From Saxidomus purpurata (Eukaryota > Mollusca > Bivalvia > Venerida > Veneridae): a DNA stretch of 64,000 nucleotides. Under the pieces are notes generated by a model that had not been told where the DNA came from, did no database searches, and saw only the letters and a list, made by a program, of their open reading frames with translations. Position 1 is the stretch's first letter; every line of letters begins with the position of its first letter. The translations under genes were made by a program, and so were the position numbers. Positions 44,940 to 57,400 of the stretch are shown here, piece after piece. The DNA is taken from contig JAFMSR010000015.1 in the NCBI GenBank assembly GCA_022818135.1, positions 186,001 to 250,000 of the forward strand. Direction: 5' to 3'.

Positions 44940-47900
44940 TTGTTACTTCCACAATTCCTTCTTCCGACACAAGAAGTGGTCAAAACTCTCGGATACAGTT
45001 ATCAAGCTTCTATACTTTGCTTGCCGGATATAAGTCTGCGATTGTCGTTAAATCCACGTATCAATGATTTTATCAATTGATATGAATACTTTTATGGCGA
45101 ATATACAATGTAGTCGTATTTGATTTGCATCAGTATGTAAACGACACAGTGCCATCATTTCTCAATTCCGTACCCGGCAACCAATCAGCTGTCAGCTTTG
45201 GCTACTTCTAATATTGTCGTCGTTGTTGTGTCATTCCTGATATACTTGTATGTTTAATATAGTAAGAAAAACCTGGGTCCATAGAATACTCGTTATTTGC
45301 GAACTGTACGGTACCAGACAAAAACGACGTTCTTCCGTTATCTCCGGTTGCTGTCATGGTGCCCGTAAACAAAAGCCATCGTGTCATGTGACTTTAACAT
45401 TGTGAAAAAACCCGGATGACGCACACACACAAATCTGGGCCATTAGCATCACGCACAGTGCATTGTTTGACAGATATTGTTACATAAATGTCATTCAAGT
45501 AGTCTTCATAGACAATTGCACCCTATGTCTGCAATACTTGAATATCACAAAGTACAAAAACTTGGCGAACTTTTTGCAACCTGCACGTGTTCACTGGCAC
45601 TATTAATGCAAAGGGAAATTTGTTCACAGTTTTGTAGACTTGTAAAGCATGGATTAAGAACATGCATGGTATTGTATATACTTGTAAATCAAATATCATT
45701 GCATTTACTAGTAAGCTATCTAATCAGAGAGTGGTAACATTCATGTACTTATAGACTGCATTATTTTGTAATCATTTTGCCAACAAATATATTTAAATGT
45801 AAATTCATTGTAGTATGCATGTATTTTCTAAATGCACAAAAAAAGTTCTGTAAATTTTGTTGCAGGCATTTAAATGGACTGTTTTGTTCGCAGGTTTTAA
45901 ATGTTTTTGTACAGTTGATTTGTTTGAAATGCAGAGATAAACATAAGTATGATAAACAATGTGTCACCTGAAAGATTAAATAAAACGTTTTATGTTCTAT
46001 TCTATAAATGTACATGCAAAGTCAGGAACCAACGTGTTTTGTTGAATATTCAAAGATTATAGACACAGATTGAAGATATTTGGCTCAACCCGACGACATA
46101 TAATCAGCTTTGCAAGATTCGAATCAACTCGTGTTAGTGGAACACTTAAATATTTATCTTTAAGAGATTTATACCAGTAACGAGTCATGTATACATTGAA
46201 TAAATTATGAACACACAACTTTGGTTTTGTACAAATGCAATTAAGGTAGGTATGGAAAGTTAACCGATTTCAATTAATTCGTGGTCAAATTTCGCCGAAA
46301 GCTGAGGGATGTATTGTATTTGAAAGTGAATAAATATTTGGTTAAATGATTTATACAATAGAACGATTGTATTTAATGTACATATCTTAAATGGAATGTA
46401 TGGATATTATTTCAACGCAAAGAAAAACAACTATCGAGGTATACATGTAAATGTTTTTCTTCTCTCTTTAACACACCTTTTGTGCCTGTAGATGTTTACT
46501 GAAAAGTTTAGTAATACACTTAGGTCTCATACATAAAAAGTGAACATATATATAATTATACATATACACGGCGGTTCTATGAAAGAAGGTAGTTCATAAT
46601 ATCCTTATAAATAATTAAAAACAAAGTTAAGGCATTAGGGATCGAGTGAACTCCCATTTCAGACAGGTGCCCGGCCAATACCCATATAGGGTCAGGACTT
46701 CCGATAGGACTAAACTTTTTATAAGTTCATTAAATGATGAGTTTATACTTAAAGTCTTATTTTGTCATCCAATGCTTCTAGTTATACATGTTATAAATGT
46801 TCAATGACCAAATCTCTACAGATTTATCTTTGATTTATTTGTGCTTGACTTTTTATGACTGTATACGAACACTGACCTGATAGGGATTTAGTGCGTTAAT
46901 TCGCTGTGGGAATTTTGATATGCGTTTATGTTTAACCATACATGTTTGGGCTAAATATATACCCGATTGAAATTACTTATTGATTAGGGCAGATCAAAAT
47001 ACAGGCAGAATGTTGATGTAGTTAGGGAACGCTGTTGACTTTTGCTTCAAGTAAACTTTACATTTCAATACATTAACTTGTACTTAATGGAAAACTGGGT
47101 TGCCTTTCTAGAGTAAGATTGAGTTCAAACAAATTAAATGTTAAAGTTGTCATGATTTGTTGGACCTATGCTATAGCCTTGTAAGGTAAGATTAATTTTT
47201 TCTTCCGATTTTGCTCAATTAATCTTTTATACATTAAAACCTGGCGGCAATTTTTGGCAAGATTATAGCCGAAAACCATGTTGTGTCTGTACAAAATTTG
47301 CATGTCATCTTACATGTGATTAATTTTTCTTCTATATAGAATGTTTTGGTATAAATTCTAAGAAATTCCCCCCCGCCCCAACCTTCTCCATCTTTTGAGA
47401 GACGTAGAATCCTTTAAAACCGGAACAAACAATTGAGAACATTTTCTAGCCAGTATCTTTACCGTCATTATTATATTGTTTGCTATTATTGATACTGTTT
47501 AGACATATGTATTAGTATTCACACTTGGAGAAGGCATTATACAGGGAAAAGTAGAAACTTTGTATTTTTTTAGGCAAAGCAAACTTCAGGGTTTGAATGA
47601 ATATGTCCTTTCTAAGAAATTATTTGAGGACGTACAGGTGAAGCTGATAATCATATAAAATGAGAAAAAAGCGGTGTACGTTTGGAAAGGGTTTTTATTA
47701 GTCACGGCGTGACACTAATCTAAATTCTAATATTCATTAATTTCTTATTTGGAGGACCAAAGAAAGGAAAGACATCACTTCTTTTTATTCACCATCTGTT
47801 CATTTTATACCTAGCTCTACTTATTTTTACATAATTTATACGGCTTTTTAACCTGTGCCAATGTTTGCACGTGTCCCACAGCATGACGGATATGTTATAT

Positions 47901-48580
47901 AATCTCATCTAACTAAAATATTTAAACCCTGTAAAATTGCAATGTCTCGGGCCTTTCATTTACAAATAATGTACGACTTTAGTATATGCCTAGGAATTTA
48001 AAATGAAAATCTCAAGTGATATCAAATTGATATTGATCAGGTTTAAAACTGCAAACATTATTTACCTCTTAACAAATATTCAATATAATGTGACATGAAT
48101 ATAAAAGCCATATTTCATAATTTATAATACATTAAGTGCGAACAAACATAACTGTAGTTGAAGCAGTAATATAATTTGATTTTAAATATAATCTTTGATT
48201 TCAGAACGCAAATGGTTTTATTTTCAAAAGAATAAACGTTTTCATGTTAACCAGTATTAGATCAGGTGTTGAAGCTCAAAAGCTTTCCTTTGTCGGTACT
48301 ATCAGCTGACCAGGAATCTGCTCACTCTTCTCATATCCCACTAAGATGATACATGTCTGGGCAAGTTTCGGTTTTCAATCGTATTCTCTTACAAGTGTTC
48401 TATGTATCAAAAGTGCGTGGTAGACATTCTAGATATAAAACCGACATAACCGGTTAATGGAACACGTACTAGAATATATCTAATTGTTTGATGTCAGGCA
48501 CAGTGATGTATTGCATGCGTTATGAGTTTAGCATTTGTTAATTTTAGTCCTCATCAGCCAATTTTCACATAATCTGATTT
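44940..48580. other. Upstream region of the LRR gene, no supportable coding sequence
   Basis: A CCAAT-box-like ACCAATCAG at about 45180 is a possible promoter element for a 5' exon of the LRR gene, but no donor or exon could be fixed. The remainder is AT-rich and featureless to me. Confidence 0.35.
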
Positions 48581-48589
48581 ATATTTCAG

Positions 48590-48665
48590 ACTGACAACAT
48601 GATGTAGAGCTGGCTAAGCCTGACCAGTCTACCCTATACAAGTCGGGCCTGAGCAAACTGAAGCA
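48590..48665 (+). promoter_or_regulatory. 5' UTR segment with splice acceptor and minimal uORF of the LRR gene
   Basis: A good acceptor (ATATTTCAG) ends at 48589, implying an upstream non-coding exon. The segment contains a minimal upstream ORF, ATG ATG TAG at 48599-48607, 58 bp before the main start. Minimal start-stop uORFs can stall or reduce initiation; that role is inferred. Confidence 0.5.
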
Positions 48666-51062
48666 ATGAGTGCCAAGAGAAAAAAGAAGGACGATAAGCC
48701 TCCGCCGGCGACGGGACCGGGGAGCAAGATTATCTCCCTTAATGATGCACTCAAAAAGCATATCAAACGCATTGAAGGAAATAAAGTTCATCTCAAATTT
48801 GGAACATGCAACATCAAGTCGTTGCCACTGGAAGTATGGACCAATGAGGAACTAGCAGAACTTACTCTCAAACTGAACTGTGAAAACAACAGAATAAAGC
48901 GGTTGCCGAAATCTCTAGCAGTTTTAGAAAATCTCGAGTTTATTAATTGTAGAAATAATGCTCTAGGTTCGTTTCCGGGATCAATGTCAAGATTAAAGAA
49001 ACTCATATATCTTGATATAACAAACAACAACATAAAGAAGTTACCTCCTGCAATACACAAGGCTACGGGTCTCGCAACTATTTACGCCTCGAACAATAAG
49101 ATACGCGCGTTACCTAAAAACATCGGGAAATCTCCTGCCCTTATGTACGTCGACCTTTCTCGGAATCAGATAAAATCATTCAAAAAGGGAGTGTATGAGT
49201 TATCAGCAACCGTCATTTTGTCTCACAATAAGATCACTGACATGCCGCCGGCCACGGTAAAAAAGCCAAACATCCAGCGCATGGATCTGTCTCACAACGG
49301 TATCAGTCATGTTCCAGAATCAATAGAGAAACTTCAACGTCTGACCTGGCTTGACCTTTCTAACAATTCACTAGATGACCTTCCGCCACAAATAGGAAAG
49401 GTTCGCTTTCTGAATTACTTCAACCTTTCACACAACAACATCAAAACGCTACCGGAAGAGATATGGCATCTTGGTCCAGCGTTAAATACGTTTCTTCTTG
49501 GACACAATGAAATGGGGGTTTTGCCCGATGACATCCAAAGTCTGAAGAAGCTAAAAGAGCTCGACATTTCCGGAAATCAGTTAGAGTACTTACCGGAAGG
49601 GCTGAAGGAATGTGGTTGTCTACAGCAGTTAAATGCTTCAGAAAATAAACTGAACTCGATGAAATTCGCGGTGTTCCTTAAGTCTTTAGAGGTACTAAAT
49701 GTAGCAAAAAATGAAATCGAAGTAATACCATTAGAAATAGCAACAATGAAAAATCTTGTGACCCTCGATGTTTCCGACAATAAGATAAAAGTGCTCCCAG
49801 ATTGTGTAGGGAACATTCAAACACTGAAACGACTGTACGTTGCTAAGAACAAGTTGACAGCTTTGCCAGATACGGTCGGTGTTGGACAGGTACTCACGCA
49901 CCTAGACATATCAGATAACCGTATCACGTCACTTCCGACAGATCTACGGAAACTCAGGAACCTAGAGGAATTCCGGATGGCTAACAACGAAATCGCAGGC
50001 ATGCCTCGTTCCATTGATTTCTTGTATCAGATTCGACAGCTTGACATTTCAGGGAACGGTTTTACAGAACTGAACGTACCTAAAACGATAACCGATTTGA
50101 AACTATCTAACAATCCACTCACAGTAAATTACACGGATTTACGGTCCGCCCTTGTTGTCATTGGGGACAAAGACCATCTGCGAAACTTAACGTCACTCGA
50201 ACTGTGCAATCTTGGCCTAGAGGAGATTCCACCAAGCGTTTATAATCTGCGCATGCTCAGGCATCTCAACATGTCCAACAACAGCATTAAGACGCTTGGT
50301 GATAGTATCTGCAAACTGAGAGGTTTGGAATCTCTCGTCGCCGACCAAAACTACTTGACGTCACTTCCGGCAAATATAAGCGTATTGCAGAAGCTGGGAA
50401 ACTTGTCTTTGTCTGACAACAACATAGATGGATTCTCACCGGGTCTGTTGAACTGTATAGCTCTGGAAACTTTAAAACTATCACACAACAAGTTGAAACT
50501 TTTACCTGAAAATTTTGGCCGTTTGAATAAACTTACAACAATGGATCTGTCAAACAACGAGCTTCTCACATTTCCAAAAGACAGGATAGATATTTTAGCC
50601 TCATTGTTAACATTGAACTTGAATCAGAATCACATCGACGAGATGCCAATAGATTTCCCGTATCTCTATAGGCTACGTGAACTTCGCGCTGCCGGAAATG
50701 ACCTCGGCGGACTTCCGGGTGAGTTGGACAAATTAAAAGCTCTGGAAGTGTTAGATTTGTCTGACAATATCATTGAAGTTCTCCCTGAGAGCGTGTGCAA
50801 AGTTCCTAACTTAAAGGATCTTGACGTCTCAAACAACAAAATAACTCGTGGTTTTCCAAAAGCATGGGAGAATTTGCGCGCGCGGGCAAACGTTAGCATG
50901 GCTGAACAGTCGTCAGTGAAAAAGCGGGAAGAACGTGACCGACCTAAACCAGTGACTTCTGAAACGCAAATGAGTCCAAAACTTGGAAAGAAGGGTGGGA
51001 AGAAAGGAAAGAGAGGCGCGAAATCAGCACCGTTAAATCCTATAACGAGTGCTACCAGTTAG
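48666..51062 (+). CDS. Leucine-rich-repeat protein, 798 aa, single coding exon
   Basis: The frame is uninterrupted. It starts MSAKRKKKDDKPPP, a basic low-complexity N-terminus, followed by about 30 tandem LRRs of roughly 23 residues from about 45 to 740 with the pattern LxxLDLSxNxIxxLP. Regularity breaks once, around 487-505 (NYTDLRSALVVIGDKDHL), splitting the solenoid into two blocks. The tail (750-798) is rich in Lys, Arg and Gly (LGKKGGKKGKRGAKSAP). There is no signal peptide, transmembrane segment, kinase, death or Roc domain, so an intracellular scaffold is likely. The repeat type is that of SHOC2, LRRD1, LRRC40 and plant PIRL proteins, but the N- and C-termini match none I know, so I give no symbol. 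Codon use and ORF length leave no doubt that it is coding. The intron-less coding region could reflect an old retrocopy or simply a 5'-UTR-only intron. Confidence 0.93.
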   Translation: MSAKRKKKDDKPPPATGPGSKIISLNDALKKHIKRIEGNKVHLKFGTCNIKSLPLEVWTNEELAELTLKLNCENNRIKRLPKSLAVLENLEFINCRNNALGSFPGSMSRLKKLIYLDITNNNIKKLPPAIHKATGLATIYASNNKIRALPKNIGKSPALMYVDLSRNQIKSFKKGVYELSATVILSHNKITDMPPATVKKPNIQRMDLSHNGISHVPESIEKLQRLTWLDLSNNSLDDLPPQIGKVRFLNYFNLSHNNIKTLPEEIWHLGPALNTFLLGHNEMGVLPDDIQSLKKLKELDISGNQLEYLPEGLKECGCLQQLNASENKLNSMKFAVFLKSLEVLNVAKNEIEVIPLEIATMKNLVTLDVSDNKIKVLPDCVGNIQTLKRLYVAKNKLTALPDTVGVGQVLTHLDISDNRITSLPTDLRKLRNLEEFRMANNEIAGMPRSIDFLYQIRQLDISGNGFTELNVPKTITDLKLSNNPLTVNYTDLRSALVVIGDKDHLRNLTSLELCNLGLEEIPPSVYNLRMLRHLNMSNNSIKTLGDSICKLRGLESLVADQNYLTSLPANISVLQKLGNLSLSDNNIDGFSPGLLNCIALETLKLSHNKLKLLPENFGRLNKLTTMDLSNNELLTFPKDRIDILASLLTLNLNQNHIDEMPIDFPYLYRLRELRAAGNDLGGLPGELDKLKALEVLDLSDNIIEVLPESVCKVPNLKDLDVSNNKITRGFPKAWENLRARANVSMAEQSSVKKREERDRPKPVTSETQMSPKLGKKGGKKGKRGAKSAPLNPITSATS

Positions 51063-51379
51063 AAATGAGAAAAACGAAATAAGTAAAATCACCAAGAAAT
51101 ATTTAGCAAAAGTTTAGTCTATAATTGTGATAGTTTTTTGTAGAAATATATACATGTATTTGTTTTTAAATCTTGTCAAGTTGTTATTGTTATGATGCTC
51201 CGCTTTTGGTCACATGATGGGTCTTACTGAACTACTTCAAAAAAATAGCTTGTTTACGTTAATAGTTCTGTTGAAAAGCTGAATACCATTCAATATCAAT
51301 GTAGTACGGATAATCTAGGCTTTGATGGCTTAAGCGAACAGTGTCTATCCAGATCACACCGTGCTGACGTACAGGTTTC

Positions 51380-52130
51380 AGACTGGTTTTCCAACTCTGA
51401 AACTAGACTACATAATGTACATGTAGTTACAAAGTCTGAAACCATACTACATATGTAGTGACAAATTGTTAAACTAGGCTACATGTAGTTACAAAGTCTG
51501 AAACCAGGCTACATATGTAGTGACAAATTGTTAAACTAGGCTACATGTAGTTACAAAGTCTGAAACCAGGCTACATATGTAGTGACAAATTGTTAAACTA
51601 GGCTACATGTAGTTACAAAGTCTGAAACCAGGCTACATGTAGTGGCAAATTGTGAAACTAGGCTACATGTAATGGCAAAGTGTGAAATCAGGCTACATGT
51701 GGTTACAAAGTGTAAAATCAGGCTACATGTAGTTACAAAGTGTGAAATCAGGCTACATGTAGTTACAAAGTGTGAAGCTACAAAGTGTGAAACCGGATTG
51801 AGTATGTAGTGACAACGTGTGAAACCAGACTACATGTAGTAAAAAACTGAAACCAGACTGCATGTAGTTACAATGTGTGAAACCAGACTACATGTAGTAA
51901 AAAGGTGAAACCAGACTGCGGTGTAGTTACAATGTGTGAAACCAGACTACATGTAGTAAAAAACTGAAACCAGACTGCATGTAGTTTCAATGTGTGAAAC
52001 CAGACTGCATGTAGTGACAACGTGTGAAACCAGACTACATGTAGTAAAAAACTGAAACCAGACTACATGTAGTTACAATGTGTTAACAGATGTAGTAAAA
52101 GGTGTGAAACCAGACTTGTTGCAATGCGTA
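51380..52130. repeat. Minisatellite, ~30-bp unit with 62-bp dimer form
   Basis: Units like GTTACAAAGTCTGAAACCAG plus GCTACATGTA. The first part alternates with GTGACAAATTGTTAAACTAG to give a ~62-bp higher period. It starts ~300 bp after the LRR stop and may lie in its 3' UTR. Confidence 0.9.
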
Positions 52131-52159
52131 GATCCAGACTTATCGCAAAGTTACAAAGC

Positions 52160-53440
52160 CAAGTTTGTTTTCTCATAACAGGACTTGCATCTGAAATACT
52201 GTGATAAAATTATTCTTGTCAGGCTATATATCGAGTTCCGTCCATTTATTTTAATAACTCTCAACACTTTTCCGCCACCAGTTTTGTTATTAACTGATGT
52301 TCTTTGAATTATTATATTTTATGTAGGTAGCGCTTATCATGATCGATTTTCTATGTTTAGAATAATGTAATGGGATAAGGTTACTTGTTTGTAATAGTTA
52401 TGCTACTGGTATACTAGTATATTATGTTATGTAGGTTTTATGCATTAGCAAATTGCAAACATACGACAGGAGTCACAAGGTCGTCAAAGTCTGCTAGAAC
52501 AATTTATTTATTGTCATGTTTTAAAACTTATGTTTGCAATAAGTTAATGTATTGAGCCCAAGCAACCATGTTGATAATATGCTACAATTAGCAATGACAT
52601 CTCCATAGCAACGAGGATCGCCAAATATGACATGTGTGCGTGCGTGCGTGTGTGTGTAGAAGTACAGAATTAAGCATTTAGCAATCATTTTGTAAATGAC
52701 TCTAAGACTACTTTTCTCATTTTTCCGGGAAGAGAAGCTGATATATAGACAAAATTTCTAATTTTACGACATACTTACTATTTCCATCTACATGTATGTG
52801 AAACTTGATCACAAGTGCTATAATACCCATGATAAAGGTATGAAAGCAAGTTTGCATTTTCATTTTGCATTTAAGTTCCGGGTTAAAACAGTTGAAAGTT
52901 TTGTGCACATGTTCCATGCATACATGTAGACGAGCTATCTAGATGCAATTACATGTACACATCTTTTATAACATACACGTTAACTGTCTTGCTTTTACCT
53001 CTCAGGAATGCTTACATTCTTTGAAAGTAACTATTATGTGTGGTATGCCTTTGCATTTATTGTAGCATTACATGTATGTGAATATTTTAACAGCATTTAT
53101 TTAAATATCCCTATATGTTACTTTCTATTATTGTTAGGGTTATATTTTGTTGATTAAACTTTAATTAGACACATAGATTTATACTACATTCAACTAAACC
53201 AGGTGCAATGGCTCGAATCAGCATTACTATCTGAATCCGATCTAACCCTCTGAACAGGCTTGGGATAGGTATTTGACGCCGCTCTTACATCCCCAAACAT
53301 CTGCATAGACCCTTGTTTGCTTTACTAACACGTGTGCCAGCTCGACATTTTAGACTCCCTACCCTCATACTACCTCGCATCAACACTCGTCGATCATGGC
53401 AAAGTGCTATAGACCCCCTACCCTCATACTACCTCGCATC
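52160..53440. other. Intergenic stretch
   Basis: A short (GTGC/GT)n tract lies near 52630-52660, and CCTACCCTCATACTACCTCG occurs twice near 53356 and 53415. No gene is recognised. Confidence 0.5.
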
Positions 53441-54086
53441 AAACTATAATGCTTGGTTGCAGTCTGGTTGCAAAGTTTCCATGCTCGATGGTAGTATGAT
53501 TGCATAATTACCATGCTTGGTGGTAGTCAGGTTGTAAAGCTAACAGAATTTCTATGCTCAATGGAAGTCTGGCTGCATAGTGTCCATGCTCGATGGTAGT
53601 CTTGATTGTTGAGTTAACATGCTCGATGATAGTCTGGTTGCATAATTACCATGCTTGATGGTAGTCTGGTTGCATAGTTACCATGATCGATAATAGTCTT
53701 GTTGCATGGTTACCCTGTTGGATATAAGTATGATTGCATAGTTACTACGCTCGATGGTAGTCTGGTTGCATGGTTACCCTGCTGGATATAAGTATGATTG
53801 CATAGTTACTACGCTCGATGGTAATATGGTTGCATAGTTACCATGATCGATAATAGTCTTGTTGTATGGTTACCCTGCTGGATATAAGTATGATTGCAAA
53901 GTTACTACGCTCGATGGTAGTCCAGTTACACTGTTACCATGCTCAATAGTTGTATGGTTGCGTAGTTACCATTCTTGATGGTAGTCTAATTGTTTAGTTA
54001 CGCTGCTCGACAGTAGTCCGGCTACAGTGCTTGATTGTTGTCTGGTTGCAATATCACTATGCTCGATGGTAGTCTGTTGCAGAGTT

Positions 54087-54320
54087 ACACTTAACAGGTT
54101 TAGAAACGCAAAAGTGGCAAAATATTTATTTTAACAATGTTATCGTGTTTCAAATTTATTCAAATTTCATCAACATGAAAAACAATATAAAATTGAATTC
54201 TTGTAAAAGTTTCAATAATTCATCGCAAAAAATGACTTAAAGATAAATAAAAACAATAGCGTCATTCAAATAAAAATGTTCAACAGGGGCAATCTTTGCG
54301 TTTCTAAACTTGTTGAGTGT
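54087..54320. mobile_element. 234-bp MITE inside the minisatellite
   Basis: The ends are ~24-bp inverted repeats: ACACTTAACAGGTTTAGAAA at left, and on the reverse strand ACACTCAACAAGTTTAGAAA at right, each continuing CGCAAA. The interior is AT-rich with no ORF. The target duplication is unclear. Confidence 0.85.
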
Positions 54321-55604
54321 GCTATGCTCTATGGCAGTTTGGTTGCGTAGATACCATACTCAATGGTAGTATGGTTGCATAGTTACCATGCTTGATGGAC
54401 GTCTGGTTGTTTAGTTACCCTGCTCGGTGGTAGCCTGTCTGCATAGCTACAATGCCCGATTGTAGTCAGGTTGCAAGGTTGCCATGCTCGATAGTAATTA
54501 CAATGCTCAATGGAAGTCTGGTTGCATAGCTACCATGCTCGATTATAGTCTGGTTGCATAGTTACCATCCTAAATGGTAATCTGGTTACTTAGTTACCCT
54601 GCTCGATTGTAGTCTGGTTGCAAGGTTACCATGCTCGATGGTAGTCTGGTTGTATAGTAACAATAATCGATAGTAATTTGGTTGCATATTTACAATGCTC
54701 GATGGAAGTCTGGTTGCATAGCTACCATGCTCGATTATAGTCTGGTTGCTTAGTTACCCTGCTCGATTGCAGTCTGGTTGCAAGGTTACTATGCTCGGTG
54801 GTAGTCTGGTTGCAGAACTAACTTGCATTGCTGTAGTCCATTAGTAATTGTAAATTTACGATGCTTGTTTGAAGTCTGACTGTAAAGTTATCATGCTTGT
54901 CTTAACTCTGGTTACCTCTGGTTACCTCTGGTTACATAATTGCCATGCCTATATAGCGGTAGTCTGATTTCATAATTGCCATGCCTACATAGTGGTAGTC
55001 TGATTACATAGTTGCCATGCCTATATAGCGGTAGTCTGATTACAATTACATAATTGCCATACCTATATAGCGGTAGTCTGGTTACATAACTGCCATTCCT
55101 ATATAACGGTAGTCTGGTTACATAATTACCATTCCTTTATTGAGGTAGTCTGATTTCCTGTTTGCCATTCCTACATAGCGGTAGTCTGGTTATATAATTG
55201 CCATTCCTATATAACGGTAGTCTGGTAACATAATTACCATTCCTGTATTGCAGTAGTCTGGTTACATAATTACCATTCCTTTATTGAGGTAGTCTGATTT
55301 CATGTTTGCCATTCCTACATAGCGGTAGTCTGGTTACATAATTGCCATTCCTATATAACGGTAGTCTGGTAACATAATTACCATTCCTTTATTGCGGTAG
55401 TGTGATTATATAATTGCCATTCCTATATATCGGTAGTCTGGTACATAATTACCATATATTGCGGTAGTCTGGCTACATTATTGCCATGTCTACATTGCGG
55501 TAGTCTGGTTAAATAATTGCAATTCCTATATAGCGGTAGTCTGGCTACATAGTTGCCATGCCTATATTGCGATAGCCTGATTACATAATTGCCATTCTTG
55601 CATA

Positions 55605-55960
55605 TCGGATCGGCATATCCGGTGATTTTGCCCATGCCGGTAAATCGGGTCTGGCACCCCTCCTATGCCAGACGACTCTCGTGAATCACTTATAACGTAA
55701 CGTTATAAATATTGTGACGTCAATTTCCTAAACACAACGTCGGAAAATCGTTTGTTTTTCATGATAATTCATCATTTTGATTAGTTTGCATTTAGAAATC
55801 TACTTTAAAGTGCAAGACGGTATGCAAGAAAAAGTTTCCATCATGAGACACTTGGCTCAGATGGAAATATCCATCACCTCGGGCAGAGCCTCGTTCCCAC
55901 CAAAACAGTTACCCTCGGTGACGGATATTTTGATCTGAACCTCGAGCTCATGACAGAAAC
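55605..55960. mobile_element. Unclassified insertion splitting the minisatellite
   Basis: About 350 bp of non-repeat sequence is bounded by array units. It contains ATATCCATCACCTCGGGCAG and the partly complementary CCCTCGGTGACGGATATTTT, i.e. an imperfect inverted repeat. A related piece (TTTTGCCGG...TGACGTC) lies near 58510-58600. Confidence 0.45.
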
Positions 55961-56279
55961 TATTATTCCTATATAACGGTAGTCTGGTAACATAATTACC
56001 ATTCCTATATTGCAGTAGTCTGGTTACATTATTGTCATGCCTACATAGTGGTTGTCTGGTTACATAATTACCATACTTACATAGCGGTAATCTGGTTACA
56101 TGATTGCCATACCTATTTAGCGGTAGTCTGGTTGGGGATTATGGTGCTGGATAGTCGTCTGGTTATATATAAACTTGCTTGTTTGATGTCTGATTTCGGA
56201 GTTAGCATGATTGTTTGTAATCTAGTTGTTTAATTACCATAATTGATGGTAGTCTGGTTACAGGGCTGTTATAATACAA

Positions 56280-57400
56280 TGCAGTTAGTGGACAAGTTGT
56301 AAAAATATAGTCACGTAACAGTTACTGGGAAATCGGCAATCTGCTTTTAAGAAAGTTAATGATTTTCCTAAAGGTCTCTAGAGTAAGGAAGAGTTATATA
56401 GGTCGAAGAGTTATGAAACAATGTACTAAGAACATTCTAGTGCCTGAGATGGTCTGAGTTCAGCGGTTGGGATAGAGGGGAATTGCCACCCAAGTCATGT
56501 TCATGCATTTTCTACGCGATTTGACTTCAGTTAAAGGCTAAAAAGAGGTGTACTAAAGAAAGATGTCCTAGACACATTACATTAAGAGAATTTATGTTCT
56601 TTTTCGGAAGTAAGTCTCCGATATTATTTTTGCGGGCCTTTAAACATAAATATTGCCTGAGTAATCGTAGTAAGAGAAGTCTGTCCGGGATACACCTTAT
56701 ATTGCGTTCAATTCTTCGCAGTCCGCAGCATAATAATTGTTAAACTGCACGCTTTTTTCGTGTTCCTCCAGCTTTCAATAAATCGCCACACATTTGTAGA
56801 AGCGAGCACATCAGGGACAAAAAAATACAACCACGTGGATTTGATAAATTTTTTTATTTCTGCTATCGTCTAGTAGCTTGCCATTCAGGATAATAAAGAT
56901 AAGTTGTTTCATTCATTTCCTATTTTGCATGGTATTTAGCATGGATAGTTTTTAGCTTTATATACTGTTATTTCAGCTTTCAATACGTGTTTATGTTTTG
57001 CCAAACGATTTACGCGCTTTATGTTGTATTAGATTACATGATCCTGAATCAATTATTTTGTCCGCTTTGTCCAACATGTAAAAACAAAGCCAAGGGGACT
57101 TAAAGGACTGTTGGTTGAGTAACCGAAAGGTTCCCAGCTATTTTTATATTAGAAACCTGGCAGCGGCACCATTTTAGCCGGGCGGGAGTTGATATGGCAT
57201 ACATGGTTATTTATTTGGCTATATTACTATAATAAAATAAAATAAATGATTGATAAAAATAAACATATTAAAACAATTTTTCCCCCAAACACCGAAAGCA
57301 AATATTAACAGGCCCTAGTTATATTGCTTTTGCGGGCAAAAAAGAAAATTTTTCATAACCACTGATCTATCTTCCGACCTTAGGAGATTTAATTTAATTT
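56280..57400. other. Intergenic stretch containing an older dispersed repeat
   Basis: 56617-56830 (TTTTTGCGGGCCTTTAAACA ... AATAAATCGCCACACAT) is paralogous to 60737-60794 plus 62187-62530. No ORF is supported. Confidence 0.6.

Larger units (their letters stand above)
53440..56275. repeat. Large GGTAGTCTGGTT minisatellite, two related unit types, with insertions
   Basis: The first part (to ~54840) has ~32-bp units like ATGCTCGATGGTAGTCTGGT plus TGCATAGTTACC. The second (from ~54900) has ~36-bp units like ATTCCTATATAACGGTAGTC plus TGGTTACATAATTGCC. The array is split by a MITE at 54087-54320 and by unrelated sequence at about 55605-55960. Confidence 0.9.

Noticed and set aside
44421..44983. 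Minus-strand ORFs of 158-166 codons rich in FYPFYPHT-type repeats
   Set aside because: Same cause: a 42-bp minisatellite. Two overlapping frames are equally open.
45477..45971. ORFs of 64-86 codons upstream of the LRR gene
   Set aside because: No signal, domain or codon pattern beyond AT-rich chance ORFs; overlapping ORFs occur on the other strand.
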